From Eutypella sp. D-1 (taxonomy: Eukaryota > Ascomycota > Sordariomycetes > Xylariales > Diatrypaceae), in the NCBI GenBank assembly GCA_023313575.1, contig JAJTTP010000010.1, positions 1,240,001-1,304,000 on the forward strand: a DNA stretch of 64,000 nucleotides. Reading direction: 5' to 3'. This document shows, one piece after another, positions 20,780-32,210 of this stretch (its first letter is position 1; each line of letters starts with the position of its first letter). Below the pieces are notes generated by a model. That model saw nothing but the letters and a program-made list of their open reading frames with translations, was not told where the DNA came from and ran no database searches. The position numbers were made by a program, and so were the translations under genes.

Positions 20780-21844
20780 TCAAGTTAAATTGCCTTTCCT
20801 CGACCGCAAGCGTCCTTGCCACGGACCTGGTGTCGCGGTAGATGGCTTGCCATTTGTAGAATATATCTTCCTCACTTTAACAGACTGACCCAGAGCCTCA
20901 GGATCTCTGCCCTTGCGCTTCGTCATCTTGAACGTTGTGCTCGGCCCGTTACCCATGTGCCCCGTTTCATCATCAAGGTCTTGTCTGGTAAATACATGCG
21001 TGGAAGGCTCTGGGTTTTCTTGACGGATAACTTCAGATAAGGGAACCATCTTAGTCTTCTCATAGAGCGGACGGTGAGCCCTGACGCAGGAGAAGAGGGC
21101 CCAGGACAAGATCCCGAGGCTCGAGCCCAACTGGCCGGTATGATCCGCGACTTGATGGGGTATGAATTTATACTTGGCACCGATACGCTGGGGAGATAGT
21201 GCACCCATCCCCTCCCCAGTAACGACGTAGAAGCGGCAGAAGAGAGCACCATTCGGGAACCAAACGAAACCCCAACTCGTCTGCTTCTCGAGACAATGCC
21301 TCGCCAGCGTTTCTAGGGGTTCCAACGCTGCGACATCGGTACTCTTAGTCTTGAGAGCCGCTTTGTTATTCTTGTTTCTCTTCAACTTCGGGAGGTTCTC
21401 GAAAATCCAGTCATAGCCTAGCCGTGTCAGTCCGACCAGAAGGTTCTCCTCTACGTCGTTCTCGTCCACTAGGCAGACGTGCCACTGCGGCCGGCCGTCT
21501 GGGGTTCCCTCAAGGCGAAGTTCATGCACGGTTTCTAGCTCTAGCCTCTGGTGCAAGTATTCCATGGCGGAAACTATGCGCTTGCGGATCGTTGGCATCA
21601 GTCCTAGGCGAAGTCGGAGGTGTAAATCCGCATCACTGATAGGAGGCCCTGCCAGCTTTGATGATACATTGAAGGTGACCTGATTGATCGGTACTTTCGG
21701 CTCTACGGTCGTTCTGAATCCGAGCCCGAACAGTTCTCTCAGCGCGCCGCGGATGACCGGTAGAGTGCAGTCGTCCATCTCCTCGAGGTGATCCAACGAG
21801 ATGACTGGCAGCTGGTGCCTCGAGCTTAGTTCTTTGCTTCCCAT
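20780..21844 (-). CDS. Hypothetical protein, 354 residues, family not recognised
   Basis: A single long ORF opening at an ATG, with no intron needed. The body (about residues 30-260) looks like a folded domain of mixed helix and strand, with Trp-rich stretches (QWHVCLVDEND, SWGFVWFPNGALFCRFYV). The last 50 residues are basic and low-complexity (TKRKGRDPEALG, GRLRSRKG), suggesting nuclear or nucleic-acid contact. No signal peptide or membrane segment. I know no family for it. It lies at the last position of the gene-dense left arm before the gene-poor region, so it may be lineage-specific. Confidence 0.7.
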   Translation of the reverse strand: MGSKELSSRHQLPVISLDHLEEMDDCTLPVIRGALRELFGLGFRTTVEPKVPINQVTFNVSSKLAGPPISDADLHLRLRLGLMPTIRKRIVSAMEYLHQRLELETVHELRLEGTPDGRPQWHVCLVDENDVEENLLVGLTRLGYDWIFENLPKLKRNKNNKAALKTKSTDVAALEPLETLARHCLEKQTSWGFVWFPNGALFCRFYVVTGEGMGALSPQRIGAKYKFIPHQVADHTGQLGSSLGILSWALFSCVRAHRPLYEKTKMVPLSEVIRQENPEPSTHVFTRQDLDDETGHMGNGPSTTFKMTKRKGRDPEALGQSVKVRKIYSTNGKPSTATPGPWQGRLRSRKGNLT

Positions 21845-24800
21845 CGTAGAGTGCGCTGGTCTTTCTCCAATGGGTGTTTGCTTTCTTCGAGGTATATTGG
21901 CTCGATAACCTGTAAAACTTGGGAATTCGATGGGCGGTAGGAAGTCACACGGTACTTCACGGGAATATCAACGATGCGGGCTGGAGGGGTAAGTGACCCC
22001 TTGTCGCCTTTGTGAAGCGCTTCTTTGTGCAGGTGATTTCTAGTGATATATTAACAAAGGTTGAAAACAGTGATTTCTCAATCGAGTAGCTCCTGACGTA
22101 TACCTACTGCGAGTCTACGTGTACATCAAGACTAAGGAACAAGTCAAAAAGCCTTACATTCTATGATAACTTTGGAACCACGTCGTAGTTCTTTACCAGA
22201 AGTATTCGAGTAATTCAACCTTTACAGCAGAGGAGCTTCCTTCTCTCCACCAATGTATGTTCATCGTTAGTATTCAGAGACCAGATGAACATGAAGTCTA
22301 GCTGCCGTATAACAGCATCGCCATCAGATTATTTCCTGCATCACAGGGGGATTCAGGTGCTTTCTTCTTCTTTTTTTTCCCCTTTTACTATATGCCTGGT
22401 CTTCCGTGATCGCGGAGTGGGTGTACAAGTACATGACACTGCTCTATGCTAGTCTCGTACTCATTCTCTTATACTTAGGCATATATGGAAGCAGTGACTG
22501 CTGCAGGAACTTGACATGTCTTGTATTGCCTGCCTCTCGTATATTACTGATAACCACGGCTAGAAATCGAGCCCAATTACGTATCTGGTGACGTTCCAGG
22601 GGCGAGGATCTTAGGCATCTATCAATTTTTAGGCAAAGTTTCGTAGAGCGCCACTGGTAAACTAATAAACCAAGCACTTGGGGGAGGGGGGTAGTTTATA
22701 GCGCGTGGTCACAGCCACCCCCTTCATCGCGTGCTAGATCGAGTGCTAGACGTTAGGTATTAAGATACAAAGGGGGCTACGACCATAATGAATGTCCATC
22801 CTTGCTATCAGATAGTAATAGACAAGGGCGATGGCCTCTGGATGGATATAAGAGAGCCCAAGGCAATCGACATGTTAACTGAACACGCCGGCAAGATCAC
22901 ACTAACTATAATTACAGTCTACTTCAAGAGAGGTGCAGAACTGGGCCTACTCGCCAAAATACAAGAAGACAAGAAAACCCGGTTTAGCACAATCGACATT
23001 GCGCGAAGAGAGCGAATTGGATAAAAGGCGGAGGTGCTTCGCTGCAACCGAGGCGACTATCAGCGACACATGAAAGTTGAGGGGAAATCATCGTGCTAGG
23101 AAGGTTATCATCGAACCGCATTCGTAGACCACAAACCTCCATGCGATATAATTTAACCGTGATATAGCAGCAGCTGGAGGATGTCACATTTCTGCAGTCA
23201 ATAGTGAGTTGACAAGCGCAATTAAGTGGCATATAGGGTTATAGGAGTGGCTGTTCTAAACGCTGAGACGCATCTAGCGCATAGTTTCTTTCTTCCTCTC
23301 TTCCTTAATACGAGCATAGCATTTCTAGTTGGTATGTAGTCTTCTTTTCACTTTAGCGGGATCCCCGGCTTTTCTGGAAAGCCCCAGGTGAGCCCCAAGT
23401 CCGGTGCTGCGATCGGCGCGATCATTTGCGATGCAATCCCGAGAGAGCCGGACGCGTTCGCGACTTGTGTTGGTATTGGGGGCCAGCTGAGTCGCAAGGC
23501 GACAGGCAAGTCGCTAGGTAGGCAGCCTAGGTACAACCCCGGTGCTAGCCTCTTGGCCCCCGAAAAATGCTGAAATACCTGATTAATACCTAACTTTGAC
23601 CTCTTCCCCAGCTGTGTTTATCTAGCGCACAGGCCGTCGCCCCATTATAGCCGCAGCTGAACGGGAGAGCTTTGTTTTTATACCCTTTCCAACGACAAGA
23701 TTATTCAAACTTCTGGTTATGGTATTGCACCAAGAAGGATCACATAAATGAAATATGAAAAGAAAAAGAAAAACCATTAGCCGTCAAAGTCGTTGCATCA
23801 TATGGGCTGTTTTTGGAGGCCGCCTTGGAAGCTGGAGGGGAGAAGAATGAAAGAGGGTCTATGGATCATCATTACACTAGAGCCCTAGGTACTACCTGAC
23901 TAGGTGAAGGTAGTAGTAGCCACTCACTAACTTGGTGAGGCTTTGCAGTGCCTCCTTACGTACGTATCCGGATTCCCCTTGCCCTGCTTCCCCCACATTC
24001 AAAGGGCATGACACGCAATCCCCCATATAGCGCAGTATCCATGTGTAGATGAGGCGTCCCTGTCCGGCACTTCCCATTCGATGACACTATCTGCAGTACC
24101 TCGCACAACTAGAATGGAACAGTACATGCCTAGGTAGGTAATGTATCGCAGCTTCAGATCCCATTGATTGTAACCGCCGCCCCCAATTTTCCACAGAAAT
24201 GAACATAAGACCTACCTACTTCCTTGTAGACTACTCAACTACATACACGACAACTACCTGAGTTTAAGCAACAGGGGGCTTATAAGCGCGCACTACTACT
24301 CGCTCCGGACATCTGGGAGAAGCATATTCGGTGCTACCCACCGACATGTATCAACTCGATACCACTCTGATTCTGCAGCGTGCGGCGCCGTTGTTGGGGG
24401 TGTGATTCGTTGCGGGATATCATCTGATCGGGCCCCCTCGAGGAGAGACACTCATATACGTACATTGTAGGCACAAAAACGCTCGATTGCGCGCATGATA
24501 CACTTAACGCTTGATGCTAGCTAACTAACTACTGGATAGACTTATTCCGTCACAAGCCCCCAAGGCCCCGTGCGAGCTGATCGACACTGGGTGTCTCCCG
24601 CCTTTAAGCCCCTTTCTATGTAGTAGTTAGTTGCTCTCGGGCAGAATGAAATATCTCGCCGGTGGGGAAGGGTTATTTCTCGTTACTGCAATTATGCGCC
24701 GGGCGAATGGATTGTGCTTAGGAATCAGATCTCTTGACCGTTTGATGGCGGACGGAGTTCTCTCGAGCCGTATCTACTATCCCCCACTGTAGAACCCCCT

Positions 24801-24998
24801 CGCCCTTGGTTCCCATCTATACATCTTCCTATCTGTTTATCTACCCAAGGCACATATCTGCATTGTGATGAACCTGCCATGCGCATGCAGATCACGGTAC
24901 TTCCATTTTTCGCCTTGCAGCGGCGGCAGGCGCAGTCGTTCCCTGCCTGGACTTGCTAGCTTACACGGTTGGTTACCTTAGCATCTATCTAGAGTTCT
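21845..24998. other. Gene-poor stretch left of the transposon
   Basis: About 3.15 kb with only short ORFs lacking domains. Base composition is normal, not RIP-like, up to the retrotransposon boundary. A CCTAGGTAGGTA palindrome-type motif lies at 24129-24140. Confidence 0.5.
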
Positions 24999-25003
24999 TG
25001 GGT

Positions 25004-25202
25004 TGTTGGTTGTTAGTGGTCACTGGTATGGACCCACATACCAGTAGGAAGTACCTATGTACCTATCTCCCGTTTATATAAGGATACGGGCGAAGCCCGT
25101 ATCCCTTTTAAATAGATAGATAAACCTTAAACCAGAATATAACATTAATTTTACCACTTTTTATATTATTATTTCTTTCTTTTACGTACGTACTTATTAA
25201 TA
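25004..25202. repeat. Left LTR (199 bp), outer half clean, inner half RIPed
   Basis: Starts TGTTGG and ends at a mutated CTTATTAATA where the right copy has CCTACCAACA. Bases up to the hairpin at 25083-25103 are unmutated; beyond it C-to-T and G-to-A changes begin. The hairpin is GATACGGGC, loop GAA, GCCCGTATC. Confidence 0.92.
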
Positions 25203-27283
25203 CTAATTAATATTATTAAATAAATATAATAATATAAATTAATAAGGTTAAAAAAGTTATTATCGCGATAATTTAAAGATTTTTTCGCGTTAATATTATT
25301 AATAAATTTTTATTATTATTTTCCCCGGTCCGTTTTTATAACGGATAATAACCTTATTTTATCTTTTTTATTATTATTATTTTTAAAAGTTATTAAGAAA
25401 TAACCTTTTAATAAATATTAACGTAAAAAGTTATAAATATATTATTACGGTTTTTTAATTACTTATAAGGATAAATTATAATATTTATTTTATTTTTTAA
25501 CCCCGAAGTTATAAAATAAATAAAATTCGATTTAATATAAGTTATTAACTTTTAAAAAGCAATATAAATACTGTTTGTTATTAATTATTTTAAAAAGATT
25601 AATAATAAGCTAAATATTAACCGAATAATTAAGGAAATCTTTAAGCAATATTAAAACTATTTTTAAAAATTTACGAAAGTAAATTTTAATATTATATTAA
25701 AAACGTTTCGATTTATATTAAAAACCGTATTAATATAAAAAAACGTATACGTTAAAAGGTATAACGTTAACTTTATAACGGTATTAATTAATTTTATTAC
25801 GTAATTTTAATTTTTAATATAAAATTTAAACGAATTTAAGTTAATAAAAAGCCGATAATTTAACGTTTTAATTTAAAAAGTTTTAATTTATAACACGGAT
25901 TAAGGATTAGTTTATTTATAAGGTTATAAAAATTCCACCCGTTTTATAATATATTTTAAATCCTTTTTAAAAGTATTAAATAATTTTTAGCCCTTAATAC
26001 GAAATAACCGGTTAAAAACCTTAATAATATAAGTTATGTTAAAATTAATAATACCCGTTAGCTTACTTTTTATAACTATACGTTAATTCTTTCCCCCCGG
26101 CTTTAATTAATTTTTTTTTTTCATTTTTTTACGCCTTAATAAATAACTCCGATAAACCTTATCTTTAAATATTAACCGTAATTAACTGAAAAGCCCCGAT
26201 TTAAGCTTTAAATATTACGTAATATGTTAATAGTTTTAATTAACCTTTTACCGTTAAAATAACCATATTTTTCCTTTATTAATATTTAACCTTTTATTAA
26301 TATTTATTTAATTTTTATTATTTAACTTTTTCCTGTTAATATTTAATTACTTTTCGGTAATATAAAGTACTTATATTAATATTTTTACTTTTTAAATTAT
26401 TTGTTATATTTTAATTATCCCTTTCTTTTTTAAATATTACCCGGGTTATTTGTTTTAACTTACGAGATATAATTAATAGCTTTTTAAATAGCTTTATTTA
26501 ACGATAAAAAGGGATAACCGGATTATTTCCTTTTTAAAAATTTAAATTAACCCGTATATCATAAGATTTAAACAGTTTTTATACCAGCTTTCGGCGTTAT
26601 TTTTTTTTAAGTAATTACTTTAAATAAAGGACCGGGGCCCGTAAAAACCTTAAAAAGTTATAATTTTTTCTTTTAAACGGTATTTAAATTTACCCCGGGA
26701 TTTAATTTATTATTAAAACGGACCTTTATGTTTATTAATAATTAATAAAAATAAATATATTATATTATTTTACCCGTAAATATTTTAAATAAATTATGTT
26801 TATCGATTATTAAAAAATAATTTAAAAAAGTTTAAAATAAAAAAAATAATTATACGGGAAAAGTTTATAATATTTTAAAAAATAAGTTTTATTTTTTCCT
26901 TAATATATATTATATTAACGGTATTTAATAAATGTAATTTTATGTTATATTTTTAATTATTTTATTTAAACGTATAATATTATATTTCTTTATAACGTTT
27001 TTTATTATTTAATATTTACTGATATATATTTTATTATAAAACGTTATTTTAATACCGAATAAAATAAGATTTAATATTATTATAATTAAACTTTTATAAC
27101 TTTTTTTAATATTAAGGCCGAAAACGCCGGTAAAAACGATTTAAAAATGCTTTAAATTATATTTAATAAACTTTCTTTATATTAAAAAGTATTAAGACCT
27201 AATTTCCGAAAAGAATAATAATTAATCGCCGTTATATACCGAATTTGCTGTATAATTTTTTAATTTTAATATACCTTTTTCGA

Positions 27284-27708
27284 ACTTATATGACGGCTGG
27301 TCTATTCCTAACTATTAATCCAATCGAGGGGTTTATATTAACAGGAATGCTAAGGGTTTTAAATAAAAAGTAATCACGTTTGGTGATAATAAAAAAAAAG
27401 GTGCTTTAAATAATTAAATTATATTATAAGCTGGTAAGTTTAAAAATTATTTAAAAAAAAGGTAATAAACGTAACTATATACTATTTATATCCTTTATCC
27501 TTAACATTAGAATATGTGGTTATATTAAATCCTTAAATCGTAACGGATCTAACTGATACCTTTAGATCCATGGATCATGACGGATCCATGTGTGGCTTTT
27601 TTTATGGCTTTATTAAGTATGGCTGGCTTACACCTTTATTCTTCCGGTAATACCGTTAACGAATAGGGTTACCTGCCCCACTTGGCCTAGTCAGGCCATA
27701 ACAACTTA
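27284..27708. mobile_element. Solo-LTR-like insertion 1 (415 bp) with ACTTA flanks
   Basis: The body is 27289-27703, starting TATGACGGCTGG and ending CCATAACA. The 5 bp on each side (27284-27288 and 27704-27708) are ACTTA. Its first 245 bp or so match insertions 2 and 3; the rest differs. It lies nested in the RIPed retrotransposon. Confidence 0.85.
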
Positions 27709-28384
27709 TTACTTGTTTTAAAAATATAATAAATAAATTTCGCGCTTTAATTAATATTTATAAAGTTATAAAAAGAATTAGTTAATATATAGTTAATAAA
27801 AATAATAACGATAATAACGATAATAATAATATTTTTTATATTAACCGTAAATATTACCGAAACGATAAACGTAAAAAATATTATTAAAAATAAAAACCCG
27901 ATAAGTAATAAAAACGTAAATGCTAAATATATATAAAAAAAAGGTGCTAATTTATTAAGCATTTAAAAAAAAACGCAAAAAAATAAAAACGTAATAAAAA
28001 GCTAAAAAGGTATCTTACCGTAATAGTTATACCGTTTTCCTCGCCGAATATAAAAAGAATAAACCCGTTTTAAAACTTAAAAAAAAAAATTATCGTAAAG
28101 CATTTTAATTATTTAAATAATAATTAATATTTTACGGCTATTTATTTATTTAATTAAACCTTTTAATACTAAATCAATCTTTTTTTACCGATTATAAAAA
28201 ATAATATCCCCGATATTATATTTATTTTAAATAAATATAGTAAAAACGTATTTTAAAAAATTATATTAAATATAAATGCTATTAAAATATTTATTATAAA
28301 AAAGGAATAATATTTTATTTTAATAAAGGAATACCTTAATTAACGATTAAAGATAAATAAAAATCGTGCGGGCGAAATTAATAT

Positions 28385-28825
28385 CCGTTTGTAACGGCTG
28401 GTTTATTCCTAACTATTAGTCCAGTCGAGGGGTTTATATTAACAGGAATGTTGGGTTTTTAAGTAATAAGTAATTATATCTGGTAATAACAAAAAAAAGG
28501 TGCTTTAAGTAATTAAATTATATTATAAACTAATAAGTTTAAAAATTATTTAAAAAAAAAGTAATAAACGTAATTATATATTATTTTATATCTTTTATTC
28601 TTAACATTAAAATATATAGTTATTATTAAATCGTTAAGATTATATCCGAATATAACGATCTAATATTATTAAGATTATTACCGATTTAACCGATCCTTCC
28701 TGGTCGTGTGGCGCATGTGGCTTATTTTAATGTGGCTATCTTTTTCTCCAGAACTTAAGTCAGGGATCTTTTCTTACTGTGTTAGCCCCATTAGGCCCAA
28801 TGGCCCGACCGGTCATAATACCGTT
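28385..28825. mobile_element. Solo-LTR-like insertion 2 (431 bp) with CCGTT flanks
   Basis: The body is 28390-28820, starting TGTAACGGCTGG and ending GTCATAATA, where the last CA is mutated to TA. Both flanks (28385-28389 and 28821-28825) read CCGTT, a 5-bp target duplication. Same orientation as the other two copies. Confidence 0.85.
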
Positions 28826-30750
28826 TCGGAAATAAACCCCGTATTAAATCGTTTAATATAATTTTTATTAATACTTTTTTCGGCCAAATTAATTTTTACG
28901 TGATAAAAATAAATACTTTATTTTTAATATTAATTAAAAATATAAATCGATTCGGTATATATTTTAATAATATTACGAATTAATTAATTAATAAAAACGG
29001 CGTAATAGTTAACGTTATTCGGAAATAAAAGCATTTATAATTTAAATTCGATAATATTATTTATTTTACGGAAATAAAATTACGTAAAATTTATATACGT
29101 TTCGGATATTTATTTAATAATAAATTATATAACCTTTTAAATAAAATAAAATACGATATTAAAATCGATATTTTTAAAAAAATTAATAAATTTTATTATT
29201 ATTATTAAATTAAAAATAAAACATTTCGGAGGTTTAAATTTAATTTAAAAAATTTAAAAATAAATTTTAACTTTAAGGTAATCGTTAATATAATATATTT
29301 AAATAAGAAACTTATTTTCTATATTATCGATATAGTTATAAGATTTTAAGTAATATATTTTATAAAAAACATATTAGTTAAAAAGATATAAAATATATTT
29401 AAAAAATATTAAATCGATATATACTTAAAACCCCCGGATATTATTATTTATAACATTAATATAAATTTCGACAGTACCGATTTCCGTAATAAAACACGTT
29501 TTATCGGAATTATTTATTATTAAATGTTAATAAAAACATATTAATTTATCGGTAAAATAAAAAAATATTATAATCTTATCTGAAAAACATATAAAATTAT
29601 TACGTTTATAAATAATAATAAAAATAATTAATAATATAATTAATTTTAACGGCTTTATTTTTATTTTATTAATTTGTAAACCTTATTTTTAAATTAGTAT
29701 AAATTTGTTTTTTATTTTTATATAAATTTAAAAAATTAAGGTATAAAAGTCGGTTTAAAACGCGTTAAATATTAAAAATGGCCCGAATACGTAAAAAACA
29801 TTTTTAAAATCTTTCCTTTTAAGTAATAAAATATTTATATATAAAAAAAGAAAAAGATAAAAAAGGTTTTTTAAAATTATTACAGTTATTAATAAAAATA
29901 TAATAATAAATTTAAAAGTAATAAAAAACACGGTAACCTTTCGGAGCTTATATATTAAACCTTATACTTAATTTTTAAAAAAGCCAGTAAATATTCTTTT
30001 TTAAAAAAATCGAAAAAATACGTATAAAGTTTTAATACGTTAATATTAAAAAAAAAACGATAAAATATTAATTTTTAAGCTTAAAGTAAATAAAAAGATC
30101 GTAACGTTTAAAAAGTGATTTAAAGCTTTTAACTTTAAGGAATTAAATGCTTTATTTGAAAAAAGCATATTATAACCCGAAATATACGATATTATTAATT
30201 ATTAAAACATAACGATTTTTAAATTAAAAATAATTTACGAAATAAAACGTAAAAATATTTTATTATAATTTATATATTTATTATTTAATAAGTTAGTTAA
30301 TATTTTATTTTAATAATAGCCCTTATTTTACGGCTTAAAAGAATAAAGGTTATAATATAAAATATTATTATAATTTATACCCAGTTTAAAACGCCGATAT
30401 AACGGATTATTATTATATAACTTCGTAAAATTTATTCGTAATATTATTAATAAAAATTATATATAAAATTATTAATATTTAACTTTTATTTATTAATATC
30501 GGACTTAAGATTATTCGAAATTACGGGATTTTAAATAAATAATATTTTTAATATCGGTATTATAAATTTTCTAGCTTTAAAAAACGAAATATTTAATAAA
30601 ATAAAAATTAAGGTACGGTTATAAAAAATATTAAAAAACAGATCGATCGAAAATTTTAACGGTTTACGAATTATTATTTATAAATATAAAATATTTATTA
30701 TATAAAAAGGATAAACTGAAAAATTAAAACTTTTAAACTTAAAAACATTT

Positions 30751-31200
30751 TTTTTTATAACGGCTGGTTTATTCCTAACTATTAGTTTAATCAAGGGGTT
30801 TATGTTAGCAAAAGTGCTAAAGGTTTTAAGTAATAAGTAATTACGTTTAGTGATAATAAAAAAAAGGGTGTTTTAAGTAATTAAGTTATATTATAAGCTG
30901 GTAAGTTTAAAAATTATTTAGGAGAAAAGTAATAAACGTAATTATATATTATTTTATGTTTTTTATTCCTAACACTGGAATGTATGGTTACTGTTAGATC
31001 GTTAGGATAGTTGGTTATCTTAGCTATCCTGGATCATTGGGATAGTTAGCTATCTTGGCTATCCTTTTTATCACGTGATTCGAACGTGGCTGACCCACTG
31101 TGGCTGGGTTTTCCTGAAAGCCTCGTTTTTTCGAATGGCATCGTGATTCGTTATTGGCCCCATTTGGCCTTTCATGACCTGACCAGGTTATAACATTTTT
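30751..31200. mobile_element. Solo-LTR-like insertion 3 (440 bp) with TTTTT flanks
   Basis: The body is 30756-31195, starting TATAACGGCTGG (TG mutated to TA) and ending GGTTATAACA. The flanks are TTTTT on both sides; being low-complexity, this duplication alone is weak, but the ends match copies 1 and 2. It also holds an imperfect tandem repeat of a GGATAG...GCTATCC unit near 31004-31065. Confidence 0.8.
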
Positions 31201-31979
31201 AAAGTTAATAAAAAAATACGTTAAATAATAAATACGCGGAGTTTATATTTCTTTTATTTATTAATTAAAAGTTATATTTAATTATTTTACGATAATATAA
31301 TATATTAAACCCGGCTTTAAAAAAATTAAAATATTAAACATTAAAATTAAATAATAAATAAATAATAAAAATCGCGGACTTAATTATATCGAATTAAACC
31401 TTATTAAATTAAAATTATATATTTTCGTTAATAATTTATTTATTAATAATAAAGATATAAATTTATAAATCGGTTATATTATCGGTTTAAATAACGAAAA
31501 ATTAAAGAATTATAATAATAAACTTAATATTAAAAATAATATTATTTATTAATTATTTATTAAATATAAACATATTATACGTAATATTTTAGCTAATAAA
31601 ATATATAACATAATTTAAAGATTTAATATAAATTATATTATTTATTATACGTTAAATATTATCTTAACCCCATTATTACTTTTTTATACCTTATTAATTT
31701 TATATTAATAAAAAAAGTTAATAATTAATTTAATAACGTTACGGCAATTTTATAAAAACCAAAAAATTAATAATATTTATAATCCTATTAATGCTATAAT
31801 AAAAGCCACCTTTAATAAGGTTATAAAAACGTTTATCGAAAATAATTAAATTATTTTAAAACTAAAAAGGTGGGTAAAACAGGAATAATATTATTAACAT
31901 TTATTACTTAATTATTTATTTACTTTTTATTTTAATAACACTTTATAATCAGTTAATTATGAAAAGAAAATAGAATAAA

Positions 31980-32178
31980 TATTAGTTATTAATGGTTATT
32001 AATATGGACCTATATATTAGTAAAAAATACCTATGTATTTATCTCCCGTTTATATAAAGATACGGGCTTCGCCCGTATCCCTCTTAGATAGATAGATAAA
32101 CCTTAGACCAGAATATAACACCAGTCTTACCACCTTTCATATTGTTATCTCTTTCCTTTACGTACGTACCTACCAACA
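31980..32178. repeat. Right LTR (199 bp), inner half RIPed, outer half clean
   Basis: Begins TATTAGTTATTAATGG, a mutated version of the left copy's start, and ends in clean CCTACCAACA. The hairpin at 32059-32079 has the same 9-bp stem as the left LTR but loop TTC, the reverse complement of the left loop. Confidence 0.92.
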
Positions 32179-32190
32179 TGGGTAGCAGTG

Positions 32191-32210
32191 TTGCGTTGCG
32201 TTGCGTTGCG
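32191..32210. repeat. (TTGCG)4 microsatellite
   Basis: Four perfect 5-bp units, beginning 12 bp outside the right LTR. Confidence 0.9.

Larger units (their letters stand above)
24999..32183. mobile_element. LTR retrotransposon, RIP-degenerated, with TGGGT target-site duplication
   Basis: The element spans 25004-32178 (7175 bp) and is flanked by TGGGT at 24999-25003 and 32179-32183. Two direct 199-bp LTRs (25004-25202 and 31980-32178) align base for base apart from C/T and G/A differences plus a hairpin loop. Clean ends TGTTGG and CCAACA are exact inverted repeats starting TG and ending CA. The interior is extremely AT-rich, with nearly all CpA/TpG lost, and no reading frame survives, so gag/pol are not recognisable and the class (Ty1/copia or Ty3/gypsy) is unknown. 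Subtracting three nested insertions, the interior would be about 5.5 kb, a normal retrotransposon length. A purine-rich run just before 31980 could be the polypurine tract. Confidence 0.92.

Noticed and set aside
25083..25103. Hairpin in the LTR as a bacterial-type terminator
   Set aside because: The context is a eukaryotic LTR, it is present at the same offset in both LTRs, and fungal genes do not end at such structures.
27747..27962. 71-codon ORF inside the AT-rich block
   Set aside because: Composed almost only of Ile, Phe, Asn and Leu codons from AT-rich sequence; not coding.
27289..31195. CRISPR-like spaced repeats
   Set aside because: Three repeats of over 400 bp with target duplications are transposon insertions, and the host is a eukaryote.
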